A DNA stretch of 25,558 nt, from contig JBFWOE010000029.1 of the NCBI GenBank assembly GCA_050250695.1, positions 1 to 25,558 of the forward strand. Reading direction: 5' to 3'. The notes beneath the pieces are model-generated. The model was not told the origin of the DNA. It ran no database searches and saw only the letters and a list, made by a program, of their open reading frames with translations. A program made the translations under genes and the position numbers. Numbering within the stretch: the stretch's first letter is position 1; every line of letters begins with the position of its first letter. Below, piece after piece: positions 1 through 6,205 of the stretch. The DNA comes from Ga0077527 sp050250695. Lineage in GTDB: Bacteria > Pseudomonadota > Gammaproteobacteria > Burkholderiales > SG8-41.

Positions 1-15
1 AAAGGGGAAACGACT

Positions 16-1845
16 ATGTCATTTTTCAAGATGCAGGGCTCGTTCATCGATAACCTGCCCAAGGTCTACGGACTGTACACGGGCAGCTTCATCCTGTTCA
101 TCGGGCTGATGGCGATTGCAGAACAGATGGGCATGAAGGAAGACACCATCGGCCTGATGTTCGTGGGTTTCACCATATTCATCTACGCGCTGATCGGCTG
201 GCTGTCGCGGACGATGCAACTGGACGCCTATTACGTCGCCGGACGCCAGGTGCCCACGGTATTCAACGGCATGGCGACTGCGGCGGACTGGATGTCCGGC
301 GCTTCGTTCGTCGCCATGGCTGGCGGCATCTACATGGGCGGCCACCCCTACCTCGCCTTCGTGGTGGGCTGGACCGGCGGTTACGTGCTGGTGGCGGTGC
401 TGATGGCGCCGTACCTGCGCAAGTTCGGCTGCTACACGGTGCCCGACTTCATCGGCACCCGTTACGGCGGCAACTTCGCGCGGTTGTGCGGCGTGCTGGT
501 GCTGGTGGTCGCATCGTTCACCTACGTGACGGCGCAGATCGACGCCACGGGCACCATCGCTTCACGTGCCCTGCTGATCCCCTACGGCGTCGGTGTTTGG
601 TTCGGATTGATCGGCATCCTGCTGTGTTCGATGCTCGGCGGCATGCGCGCGGTGACCTGGACCCAGGTGGCGCAGTACATCGTGCTGATCATCGCCTACC
701 TGGTTCCGGTGATCTGGATGTCCAACAAGCAGGGTTTCGGCATCATCCCGCAGCTGGTTTACGGTGAAGCCGTAGCGCGAATCGCCGAACTGGAAGTAAT
801 GCACCAGGTGGGCGTACTCAAACCGGCCGCCGGCGTTGCCGGCATGAGCGCGCTGACGACCCTGCACAACGCGCCGCCCGACACCTTTGTCGGCTCGGTG
901 CGTTTCGTGACCCTGGTCGCCTGCATGATGATCGGCACCGCTTCGCTGCCGCACATCCTGATGCGCTACTTCACCACGCCTTCGGTGCGTGATGCGCGCC
1001 GCTCGGTGGCCTGGTCGCTGTTCTTCATCTTCCTGCTCTACTTCACCGCACCGGCGCTGGCGACCTTCACCAAGCTGCAGGTGCTGGATCCGAACCTGGC
1101 CACCAGCGTCATCGGCAAATCGCTGGCTGACGTAAACGCGCTGGAGTGGGTGCAGAAATGGAGCAGCGTGGGTTTCCTCAAGGTGGTGGACGCCAACGGT
1201 GACGGCATCGTGCAGATCAACGAGTTCTTCATGCGCGCCGACATCGTCGTGCTGGCGACTCCGGAGATCGCGGGCCTGCCCTACGTCATATCGGGCCTGG
1301 TCGCCGCGGGCGGCATGGCGGCGGCAATGTCCACCGCTGACGGCCTGCTGCTCGCCATCGCCAATGCGCTGTCCCACGACATCTACTACAAGATGATCGA
1401 CCCGAAAGCCGACGTGAAACGTCGCCTGATCGTGGCGCGGGTGCTGCTGATCGCCATCGGTGCCGCAGGCGCCGCGGTGGCCAGCCTGCGGTTGACCGGT
1501 ATTCTCGGAGCGGTGGCCTGGGCCTTCGACTTTGCGATGTCCGGCCTGTTCTTCCCGCTGGTCCTCGGCATCTGGTGGAAACGCGCCAATACCCAGGGCG
1601 CCATCGCCGGCATGCTGGTCGGCCTCGGCGTAGGCACTTGGTATCTCTACATGGTGAAATGGGGTGGCATGGCGCCCTGGATCGGCATCGACGACCTGCG
1701 TTTCGGCATCATCGGCGCCGGCGCCAGCCTGATCGCCATGGTGGTGGTGACGCTGCTGACGCCGCCACCGGACAAGGCGACCCAGGACATGGTCGACGAA
1801 ATCCGCATTCCGAAAGGAGATACGGTGCTCGGCTCGAGCCACTGA
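16..1845 (+). CDS. Sodium:solute symporter (SSS family, acetate-permease-like large subfamily)
   Basis: Predicted inner-membrane Na+-coupled transporter of 609 residues, probably for a small carboxylate such as acetate. The substrate is inferred from family resemblance and from the metabolic neighbours. Many hydrophobic helices are visible, with SSS-type signatures around residues 71-110 (DAYYVAGRQVP, then ADWMSGASF) and 138-150 (CYTVPDFIGTRYG), and a conserved stretch at 426-455 (SGLVAAGGMAAAMSTADGLL region). It is longer than typical ActP because of loops near residues 240-290 and 353-410. The second of these loops holds a canonical EF-hand loop at residues 392-403 (D-x-N-x-D-G-x-V-x-x-x-E). 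I believe it belongs to the VC_2705-type subfamily, recalled and not searched. The ATG at 16 has a purine-rich AAGGGG just upstream. A small DUF4212-type partner gene often precedes such symporters, but that region lies outside the window. A strong terminator follows. Confidence 0.9.
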   Translation: MSFFKMQGSFIDNLPKVYGLYTGSFILFIGLMAIAEQMGMKEDTIGLMFVGFTIFIYALIGWLSRTMQLDAYYVAGRQVPTVFNGMATAADWMSGASFVAMAGGIYMGGHPYLAFVVGWTGGYVLVAVLMAPYLRKFGCYTVPDFIGTRYGGNFARLCGVLVLVVASFTYVTAQIDATGTIASRALLIPYGVGVWFGLIGILLCSMLGGMRAVTWTQVAQYIVLIIAYLVPVIWMSNKQGFGIIPQLVYGEAVARIAELEVMHQVGVLKPAAGVAGMSALTTLHNAPPDTFVGSVRFVTLVACMMIGTASLPHILMRYFTTPSVRDARRSVAWSLFFIFLLYFTAPALATFTKLQVLDPNLATSVIGKSLADVNALEWVQKWSSVGFLKVVDANGDGIVQINEFFMRADIVVLATPEIAGLPYVISGLVAAGGMAAAMSTADGLLLAIANALSHDIYYKMIDPKADVKRRLIVARVLLIAIGAAGAAVASLRLTGILGAVAWAFDFAMSGLFFPLVLGIWWKRANTQGAIAGMLVGLGVGTWYLYMVKWGGMAPWIGIDDLRFGIIGAGASLIAMVVVTLLTPPPDKATQDMVDEIRIPKGDTVLGSSH

Positions 1846-1865
1846 TCGCACTTCACCCAAGCCTG

Positions 1866-1893
1866 GCCGGGGCGCGAGCCCCGGCTTTTTTTT
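1866..1893 (+). terminator. Rho-independent terminator after the symporter
   Basis: Perfect 8-bp GC stem GCCGGGGC / GCCCCGGC with a GCGA tetraloop, followed at once by eight T residues. It starts about 20 bases after the symporter stop, so the symporter transcript probably ends here and the next gene needs its own promoter. Confidence 0.93.
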
Positions 1894-1910
1894 GCCTGCT
1901 CCGCCTGATT

Positions 1911-1916
1911 TAAAAT
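1911..1916 (+). promoter_or_regulatory. Possible -10 element for the small membrane protein gene
   Basis: TAAAAT lies 22 bases before the ATG at 1938, just after the terminator T-run. No good -35 hexamer sits at 16-18 bp spacing because that position is the T-run itself. A Shine-Dalgarno sequence (TGGAGGA, 1925-1931) follows. The placement between terminator and gene makes a promoter likely, but the match is weak. Confidence 0.35.
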
Positions 1917-1937
1917 AGCGACTCTGGAGGACACCGA

Positions 1938-2294
1938 ATGCCTGAAGCTTTTCCGATCTGGGTCATCGTCATCGATTACGTGCTGGGCATGGTCATGTGG
2001 ACGCTGATCGGACGCTTCGGGATGAACATCTTCCTGCCGGAAAACAGCAGCTTCTTTTTCATGAAGTTCTTCGTCCGCTCCACCAACCCGCTGCTCAAGC
2101 TGTTCGCGCCGATCACGCCGGGCTTCCTGGTGCCGCCGGTGATCCCGCTCTACGTGGCCTGGTTCTTTTTCATGACCCGCTTCTACCTGATGCCCTGGCT
2201 GCTGGGCTATTCGGTGATGGGCATGCTGTCGTTCCCGCTGGAAGGCGAAATCGCCCATTCCATCGCCCGCGCCTTCGGCAAGATCTTCAACTGA
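1938..2294 (+). CDS. Small hydrophobic membrane protein of unknown function
   Basis: 118 residues. An N-terminal hydrophobic segment (about 6-24) is followed by a short region rich in Phe (about 38-45) and then a long hydrophobic stretch (about 62-98) that could form two helices. The tail (about 101-118) is more polar. The middle (NPLLKLFAPITPGFLVPP) is loosely reminiscent of YggT-type membrane proteins, where a Pro-rich turn precedes the second helix pair, but I would not assign it on that basis. The start is well supported by TGGAGGA seven bases upstream. It is separated from the symporter by a strong terminator, so functional coupling to it is not implied. No terminator is obvious before the tRNA gene that follows. 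Confidence 0.8.
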   Translation: MPEAFPIWVIVIDYVLGMVMWTLIGRFGMNIFLPENSSFFFMKFFVRSTNPLLKLFAPITPGFLVPPVIPLYVAWFFFMTRFYLMPWLLGYSVMGMLSFPLEGEIAHSIARAFGKIFN

Positions 2295-2326
2295 TTTCCA
2301 GCGCCGGGAGCGCAGTCCGGCCGTGT

Positions 2327-2332
2327 TAAAAT
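2327..2332 (+). promoter_or_regulatory. Possible -10 element of the tRNA-Ser promoter
   Basis: TAAAAT lies 12 bases upstream of the first tRNA base, which suits a short-leader stable RNA promoter. No convincing -35 is present at the expected distance. Confidence 0.35.
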
Positions 2333-2343
2333 CCGCCGCTTCC

Positions 2344-2435
2344 GGAGAGGTGGATGAGTGGTTTAAGTCGCACGCCTGGAAAGCGTGTTTACGGGGAAAC
2401 CCGTAACGAGGGTTCGAATCCCTCCCTCTCCGCCA
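2344..2435 (+). tRNA. tRNA-Ser (anticodon GGA)
   Basis: The cloverleaf can be folded by eye. Acceptor stem GGAGAGG (2344-2350) pairs with CCTCTCC (2425-2431). Anticodon stem CACGC/GCGTG encloses CTGGAAA, giving anticodon GGA, which reads UCC. A long variable arm typical of class II serine tRNAs follows (ACGGG GAAA CCCGT). The T arm is GAGGG TTCGAAT CCCTC (2408-2424). The discriminator is G2432, and CCA is encoded at 2433-2435. The terminator begins with the CCA itself. Confidence 0.97.
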
Positions 2436-2473
2436 GATAAAAACGGCCCCCTTGCGGGGCCATTTTTATCTGG
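2413..2473 (+). repeat. Direct repeat copy 1: tRNA-Ser 3' end plus terminator
   Basis: The T-loop/acceptor 3' half of tRNA-Ser and its terminator recur downstream. The best shared core runs from CCGCCAGATAAAAACGGCCC through GCGGGGCCATTTTTA. Copy 1 has the intact tRNA end and the fuller palindrome. Confidence 0.8.
2433..2473 (+). terminator. Long palindromic terminator abutting tRNA-Ser (repeat copy 1)
   Basis: The arms CCAGATAAAAACGGCCCC (2433-2450) and GGGGCCATTTTTATCTGG (2456-2473) form an extended hairpin with one mismatch. A GGCCCC/GGGGCC core is flanked by A5 and T5, so it could terminate in either direction. The tRNA CCA tail is the first part of the left arm. A shorter copy lies at 2624-2662. 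Confidence 0.85.
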
Positions 2474-2613
2474 TGAAGTGCGGAGTGTGGACGAAACCTC
2501 CGGTTCGACCAGCGACACGCAGTGCGTGTCGCGCAGGACGCTGCGCCCGCCGGCGCAGCGGTCCCGAGTCTTGGCGAGGGATGCCGGGATCGCCGCAAGG
2601 CGAGATCGGCACA
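2474..2613. other. Hairpin-rich spacer between the two repeat copies
   Basis: No supportable reading frame is present. Structures visible in it are a perfect 9-bp hairpin GCGACACGC (2512-2520) with GCGTGTCGC (2524-2532); a second with GCTGCGCC (2540-2547) and GGCGCAGC (2552-2559), extended by GGAC/GGTCC across one bulge; and a third weaker nested structure beginning with AGGGAT (2577-2582), which pairs with ATCCCT (2614-2619) just inside copy 2. It could be a structured RNA or the remnant of a lost insertion. I see no clear promoter. Confidence 0.45.
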
Positions 2614-2662
2614 ATCCCTTCCGCCAGATAAAAACGGCCCCATGCGGGGCCATTTTTACTGG
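2614..2662. repeat. Direct repeat copy 2: truncated tRNA 3' end plus terminator
   Basis: AATCCCTTCCGCCA resembles the T-stem/acceptor/CCA end of tRNA-Ser with a few bases missing. It is followed by the same sequence as copy 1 with small indels (GGCCCC-ATGC-GGGGCC core). No tRNA body precedes it. Identity over about 40 bp beyond the tRNA end shows a real duplication and not only a shared tRNA motif. Confidence 0.8.
2624..2662 (-). terminator. Terminator at the end of the SET-domain gene (repeat copy 2)
   Basis: Stem GGCCCC (2636-2641), loop ATGC, GGGGCC (2646-2651), with A5 on one side and T5 on the other, so U-rich in both directions. The TAA stop of the minus-strand SET gene (2656-2658) lies within the right arm. 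This hairpin probably ends the long minus-strand transcript. Confidence 0.75.
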
Positions 2663-3189
2663 ATGGTGCAGGTATCGACGATGAACTGCGGAACGATGCC
2701 CAGTGCCAGGTAGGCCGTGCGCACACGTCCGGGCAACCCGGCCAGGTTGCGCACGACGCCGCGGCAATACCGGCTGCCGCAGTTGCATTTCATGGTCCAC
2801 ACGTCGTCAGCGCCGAGCAGCGTCGAATAATCGTGTGTCACCTCCTCGCCCGCCGCGATCGGCCGGATCGCCCGCAGCAGCAGCCGTGTCGGTGTTTTGA
2901 TGACGCCGGCGTTGGGATCGCAGGAATGATTGGCCCAGGCGCCGATCTCGCCTTCAGGATCGAGGTAATGATCCGCATCGTAACGGAAGCAGTTGGCGCC
3001 GCGTCGCGGATCCGTTTTCCAGTAGCGCCACACGGTCGCGGCGCTGACGACGCGGCCGCGCACCGTGCAGATCAGAGTTCCTTGCGCGAACGGCTTCAGC
3101 GCCACGATGCCCAGCCCGTTGCGCACCGGACGCACGATCAGCGTATTCGAATAACGCAAGGAATCCTGCAGTGGTGATCGCCGGGCCAA
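2656..3189 (-). CDS. SET-domain protein (putative protein-lysine methyltransferase)
   Basis: 177 residues from a TTG start. The SET signatures are visible in order: the N-terminal strand NGLGIVALKPFAQGTLI (24-40), the SAM/active-site motif NHSCDPN (87-93), EEVTHDYS with the catalytic-type Tyr (115-122), and a post-SET cysteine cluster C135-x-C137-x4-C142. It therefore probably transfers methyl groups from SAM to a protein lysine; the target is unknown. It lies 45 bases after prpE on the same strand. The start is uncertain: there is no good Shine-Dalgarno at 3189, and a second TTG at 3159 has AGGA close by. The region just upstream is strikingly AT-rich. The stop codon falls inside a terminator shared with tRNA-Ser. 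Bacterial SET genes are often thought to be transferred. Confidence 0.85.
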   Translation of the reverse strand: MARRSPLQDSLRYSNTLIVRPVRNGLGIVALKPFAQGTLICTVRGRVVSAATVWRYWKTDPRRGANCFRYDADHYLDPEGEIGAWANHSCDPNAGVIKTPTRLLLRAIRPIAAGEEVTHDYSTLLGADDVWTMKCNCGSRYCRGVVRNLAGLPGRVRTAYLALGIVPQFIVDTCTIQ

Positions 3190-3234
3190 TTAAAATTTTC
3201 GATAAAATCAGATATTTATGAACAAACCACGCGG

Positions 3235-5130
3235 TCAGCCCACCAGCGCGCCGCGGATCTGTTCCAGCGCAGCGGGATCCTCGATGGTGGTGAGATCACC
3301 GGGATCGCGGCCTTCGGCCAGCGCCTGGATCGAGCGCCGCAACAGCTTGCCCGACCGGGTCTTCGGCAACAGCGTGACGAAATAGACCCGCTTCGGGCGA
3401 CCGATCGCACCAAGTTCGCGGTCGACCGCGGCCATGACTTCCTTTTCCTGCGCCGCGCGGCCCGCTGCATCGGCAACCTTGGCCGCATCCTTGACCACCG
3501 CAAAGGCCAGCGGCATCTGGCCTTTCACCGGATCCGCGACGCCGACCACCGCGACCTCGGCGATATTGGCATGCGACTGCACCGCCTCCTCGATCTCGCG
3601 GGTGCCGATGCGATGCCCGGCGACATTGATCACGTCGTCGGTGCGGCCAAGGATGAAGGTATAACCGTCCCTGTCGCGCACGCCCCAGTCGAAGGTCGAA
3701 TACAGCAGCTTATTCGGAAAAGTCCGGAAATAGGTTCTGACAAAACGTTCGTCGTCGCCCCATACCGTGCTCATGCACCCGGGCGGCAGCGGCGGCGTAA
3801 TGGTCAGCACGCCCTTTTCATCGGACCCCGCCTCGGTGGCGTCGCTCTCGCGCAGCAGCTTCAGGTCGTAGCCGTAGACGGGAAAACCCGGCGTGCCGTA
3901 TTTGACCTGCGCCGGTTCTATGCCCGGCGCCAGCGACAGGATCGGCCAGCCGGTCTCGGTCTGCCAGTAATGATCGATCACCGGTTTGCCGATGGCTTCA
4001 TGGATCCAGCGGTGCGTGGGTTCGTCGAGCGGCTCACCGGCAAGGAACAGATGACGCAGTGACGACAGGTCGTATTTTCGGAGGTACGCGGGGTCCTGCT
4101 TTTTCAGCACCCGCGCCGCGGTCGGCGACGAGAACATGACGCTGACCCTGTGTTCGGCGACGATTTTCCACCAGATGCCGGCGTCAGGCCGTATCGGCAG
4201 CCCTTCGTAAAGGATGGTGGTCATGCCCTGGATCAGCGGACCGTAGACGATGTACGAATGTCCCACCACCCAGCCGATGTCCGAGGTGGTGAACATGGTT
4301 TCTCCGGGATGGCCGCAGTAGATGTGACGCATCGAACTCGCCAGCGCCACGGCGTAACCGCCGGTGTCGCGCTGAACGCCCTTGGGCCTGCCGGTGGTGC
4401 CCGAGGTGTAGAGGATGTACGACGGCTCGTTCGACTCCAGCCAGGCCACCGGCACCTGCGCACCAGCATGCGCGCGTGCCAGCGCCGCATAATCGAGGTC
4501 ACGTCCTGCCACCGGTTTGAACTCCGGGTCTATGCCGCGATTGACCACGAGCACCCGTTGAGGCGGAAATTTCGCCAGGCGCAGCGCCTCGTTCACCAGC
4601 GGCTGGTAATGGATCGCCTTGCCGCCGCGCAGACCGGCGTCGGCGGTGACCAGCAGTTTTGGCTTTGCATCGTCGATGCGGCTGGCGCAGCTGGCGGACG
4701 CAAAACCGCCGAACACCACCGAATGCACCGCGCCCAGCCGCGCGCAGGCCAGCATCGCGAACACCGCCTCCGGGATCATCGGCATATAGAGCAGCACGCG
4801 GTCGCCGCGCCCCACACCCTGCGCGGCGATCACCGCTGCCATCACGTTCACCTGCGCATGCAGTTCGCGATAGCTGTAGCTTTTTTCAGTGCCGGTTTCG
4901 GTCGAAATATAGACCAGTGCCGGCTGTTCGCCGCGAACAGCGAGATGACGGTCCACCGCGTTGTGGCAGAGATTGGTTTCGCCGCCGACAAACCACTTCG
5001 CGAACGGCGGCCGGCTGTAATCCAGCACCTGCCCGAAAGGCTTGTGCCAGTCGATATGCCGTGCTTCCTCCGACCAGAACGCCTCACGGTCAGCGATGGA
5101 ACGGCGATGAAAATCGGCGTATGCGCCCAT
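3235..5130 (-). CDS. prpE: Propionyl-CoA synthetase (propionate--CoA ligase)
   Basis: Cytosolic enzyme that activates propionate with ATP and CoA via a propionyl-AMP intermediate. 631 residues, normal for PrpE. AMP-forming ligase motifs are in order: phosphate loop YTSGTTGRPKG (241-251), WQTETGW (389-395), the hinge motif GRTDDVINVAGHRIG (495-509), and the C-terminal PKTRSGK with catalytic Lys595, the usual target of reversible acetylation. The N-terminal DFHRRSIADREAFW matches the ACS/PrpE entry domain. A longer open frame reaches 5340, but the ATG at 5130 has an excellent AGGAGG three bases upstream, so I chose it. It lies 79 bases after acuI, whose product also yields propionyl-CoA. An acetyl-CoA synthetase role is less likely from the sequence, but substrate preference is not proven. 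Confidence 0.92.
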   Translation of the reverse strand: MGAYADFHRRSIADREAFWSEEARHIDWHKPFGQVLDYSRPPFAKWFVGGETNLCHNAVDRHLAVRGEQPALVYISTETGTEKSYSYRELHAQVNVMAAVIAAQGVGRGDRVLLYMPMIPEAVFAMLACARLGAVHSVVFGGFASASCASRIDDAKPKLLVTADAGLRGGKAIHYQPLVNEALRLAKFPPQRVLVVNRGIDPEFKPVAGRDLDYAALARAHAGAQVPVAWLESNEPSYILYTSGTTGRPKGVQRDTGGYAVALASSMRHIYCGHPGETMFTTSDIGWVVGHSYIVYGPLIQGMTTILYEGLPIRPDAGIWWKIVAEHRVSVMFSSPTAARVLKKQDPAYLRKYDLSSLRHLFLAGEPLDEPTHRWIHEAIGKPVIDHYWQTETGWPILSLAPGIEPAQVKYGTPGFPVYGYDLKLLRESDATEAGSDEKGVLTITPPLPPGCMSTVWGDDERFVRTYFRTFPNKLLYSTFDWGVRDRDGYTFILGRTDDVINVAGHRIGTREIEEAVQSHANIAEVAVVGVADPVKGQMPLAFAVVKDAAKVADAAGRAAQEKEVMAAVDRELGAIGRPKRVYFVTLLPKTRSGKLLRRSIQALAEGRDPGDLTTIEDPAALEQIRGALVG

Positions 5131-5209
5131 TTGCCCTCCTCGGATCGCCGGCCCGCGGTGCTGTTGTGATATCGGGGCCGGCAGCAGGGCTATTATCCCC
5201 CGCCGGGAC

Positions 5210-6199
5210 TTACGAAATCCTGACCACCGCGCGGCCGCGGATGTCGCCCTTGAGCATGCGTTCGAAATACGCGGGCAGATCCTCCAGGCCGATCGTTTGG
5301 GCGATTCTGCCCAGGTGCGGCGGCTTGAGGTCTGACGCAAGGCGCTGCCAGACCCGCTGCCGCAGGGGCATAGTCGTCGCCGCCGAATCGACGCCGATCA
5401 GGCGCACGCCGCGCAGTATGAACGGCAGCACCGTGGTCTTGAGTTCGATGCCGCCGGCATTGCCGAAGCTGGCGATCAGGCCCTGCGGCTGCATGGTCCG
5501 TGTCAGCCAGGACAGCTGCTCGCCGCCCACCGAATCGAAGGCCGCGGCCCACAGCGGTTTTTCCAGCGGACGGCTGCCGAAATCGATGGTCGCGCGATCG
5601 ATGATTTCCGCAGCCCCCAGGCTGCGCAGGAAATCCTGCGCATCGGCCTTGCCGCTGACCGCGGTAATGCCGTAACCCCGGGCCGCCAGCATGTCGATGG
5701 CGAGGCTGGCGACGCCGCCGGTCGCGCCGTTGACCAGCACGCGGCCCATGTTCGGCGCCATGCCGTTCAGTTCCAGCAGTTCGACCGCAAGGCCCGCGGT
5801 GTATCCCGCGGTACCCAGCGCCATTGCGTCGAAGAGCGTCAGTCCCTTGGGCAGCGGCACCACCCAGTCGGCCGGCACCCGGCAGATTTCAGAAAAACCG
5901 CCGTCGTGCGCCACGCCCATGTCGTAGCTGGTGCAGATGACTTCGTCGCCGGGTTTATAACGGGCATCGGCAGAACTCACTACGGTTCCCGCCGCATCGA
6001 TGCCGCCGATCAGCGGAAATTTGCGGATGATCTTGCCACCGCTGCCGGTGGCTGCCAGCGCATCCTTGAAATTGACGCTGGAATACGCTGTTTTGAACAC
6101 CACCGCGCCGTGGCCGATGCCGGCGCAGGGCACATCCTCGATGCGCCCTGCTATCTTGTTGTTTTCATTGAATATTCTGTATGCCTTGCAGTGTTCCAT
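5210..6199 (-). CDS. acuI: Acryloyl-CoA reductase-type zinc-free MDR oxidoreductase (YhdH/AcuI family)
   Basis: 329-residue medium-chain reductase. The GroES-like N-terminal half contains AYSSVNFKDALAATG (38-52) and GGIDAAGTV (65-73). The Rossmann half has VNGATGGV (156-163) and SGK (182-184), the latter consistent with NADPH binding. The family includes AcuI, which reduces acryloyl-CoA to propionyl-CoA. The setting between zapE and prpE, with methylcitrate-cycle genes nearby, supports this role. The start ATG is six bases after the zapE stop, and its GAGG ribosome site overlaps that TGA, so the pair is probably translationally coupled. Some YhdH proteins have other or unknown substrates, so the exact reaction is inferred. 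Confidence 0.85.
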   Translation of the reverse strand: MEHCKAYRIFNENNKIAGRIEDVPCAGIGHGAVVFKTAYSSVNFKDALAATGSGGKIIRKFPLIGGIDAAGTVVSSADARYKPGDEVICTSYDMGVAHDGGFSEICRVPADWVVPLPKGLTLFDAMALGTAGYTAGLAVELLELNGMAPNMGRVLVNGATGGVASLAIDMLAARGYGITAVSGKADAQDFLRSLGAAEIIDRATIDFGSRPLEKPLWAAAFDSVGGEQLSWLTRTMQPQGLIASFGNAGGIELKTTVLPFILRGVRLIGVDSAATTMPLRQRVWQRLASDLKPPHLGRIAQTIGLEDLPAYFERMLKGDIRGRAVVRIS

Positions 6200-6205
6200 G
6201 GGTCC

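Noticed and set aside
562..1860. Long minus-strand open frame opposite the symporter
   Set aside because: His/Arg/Asp-rich translation without motifs; it is the antisense shadow of a clear transporter gene in GC-rich DNA.
2363..2800. Minus-strand open frame across tRNA-Ser
   Set aside because: It reads the antisense of the tRNA and terminator (the familiar GEGGIRTLVTG-type artefact) and is not a protein gene.
5131..5340. N-terminal extension of prpE
   Set aside because: Overlaps the end of acuI, has no family similarity, and the ATG at 5130 has an excellent AGGAGG.
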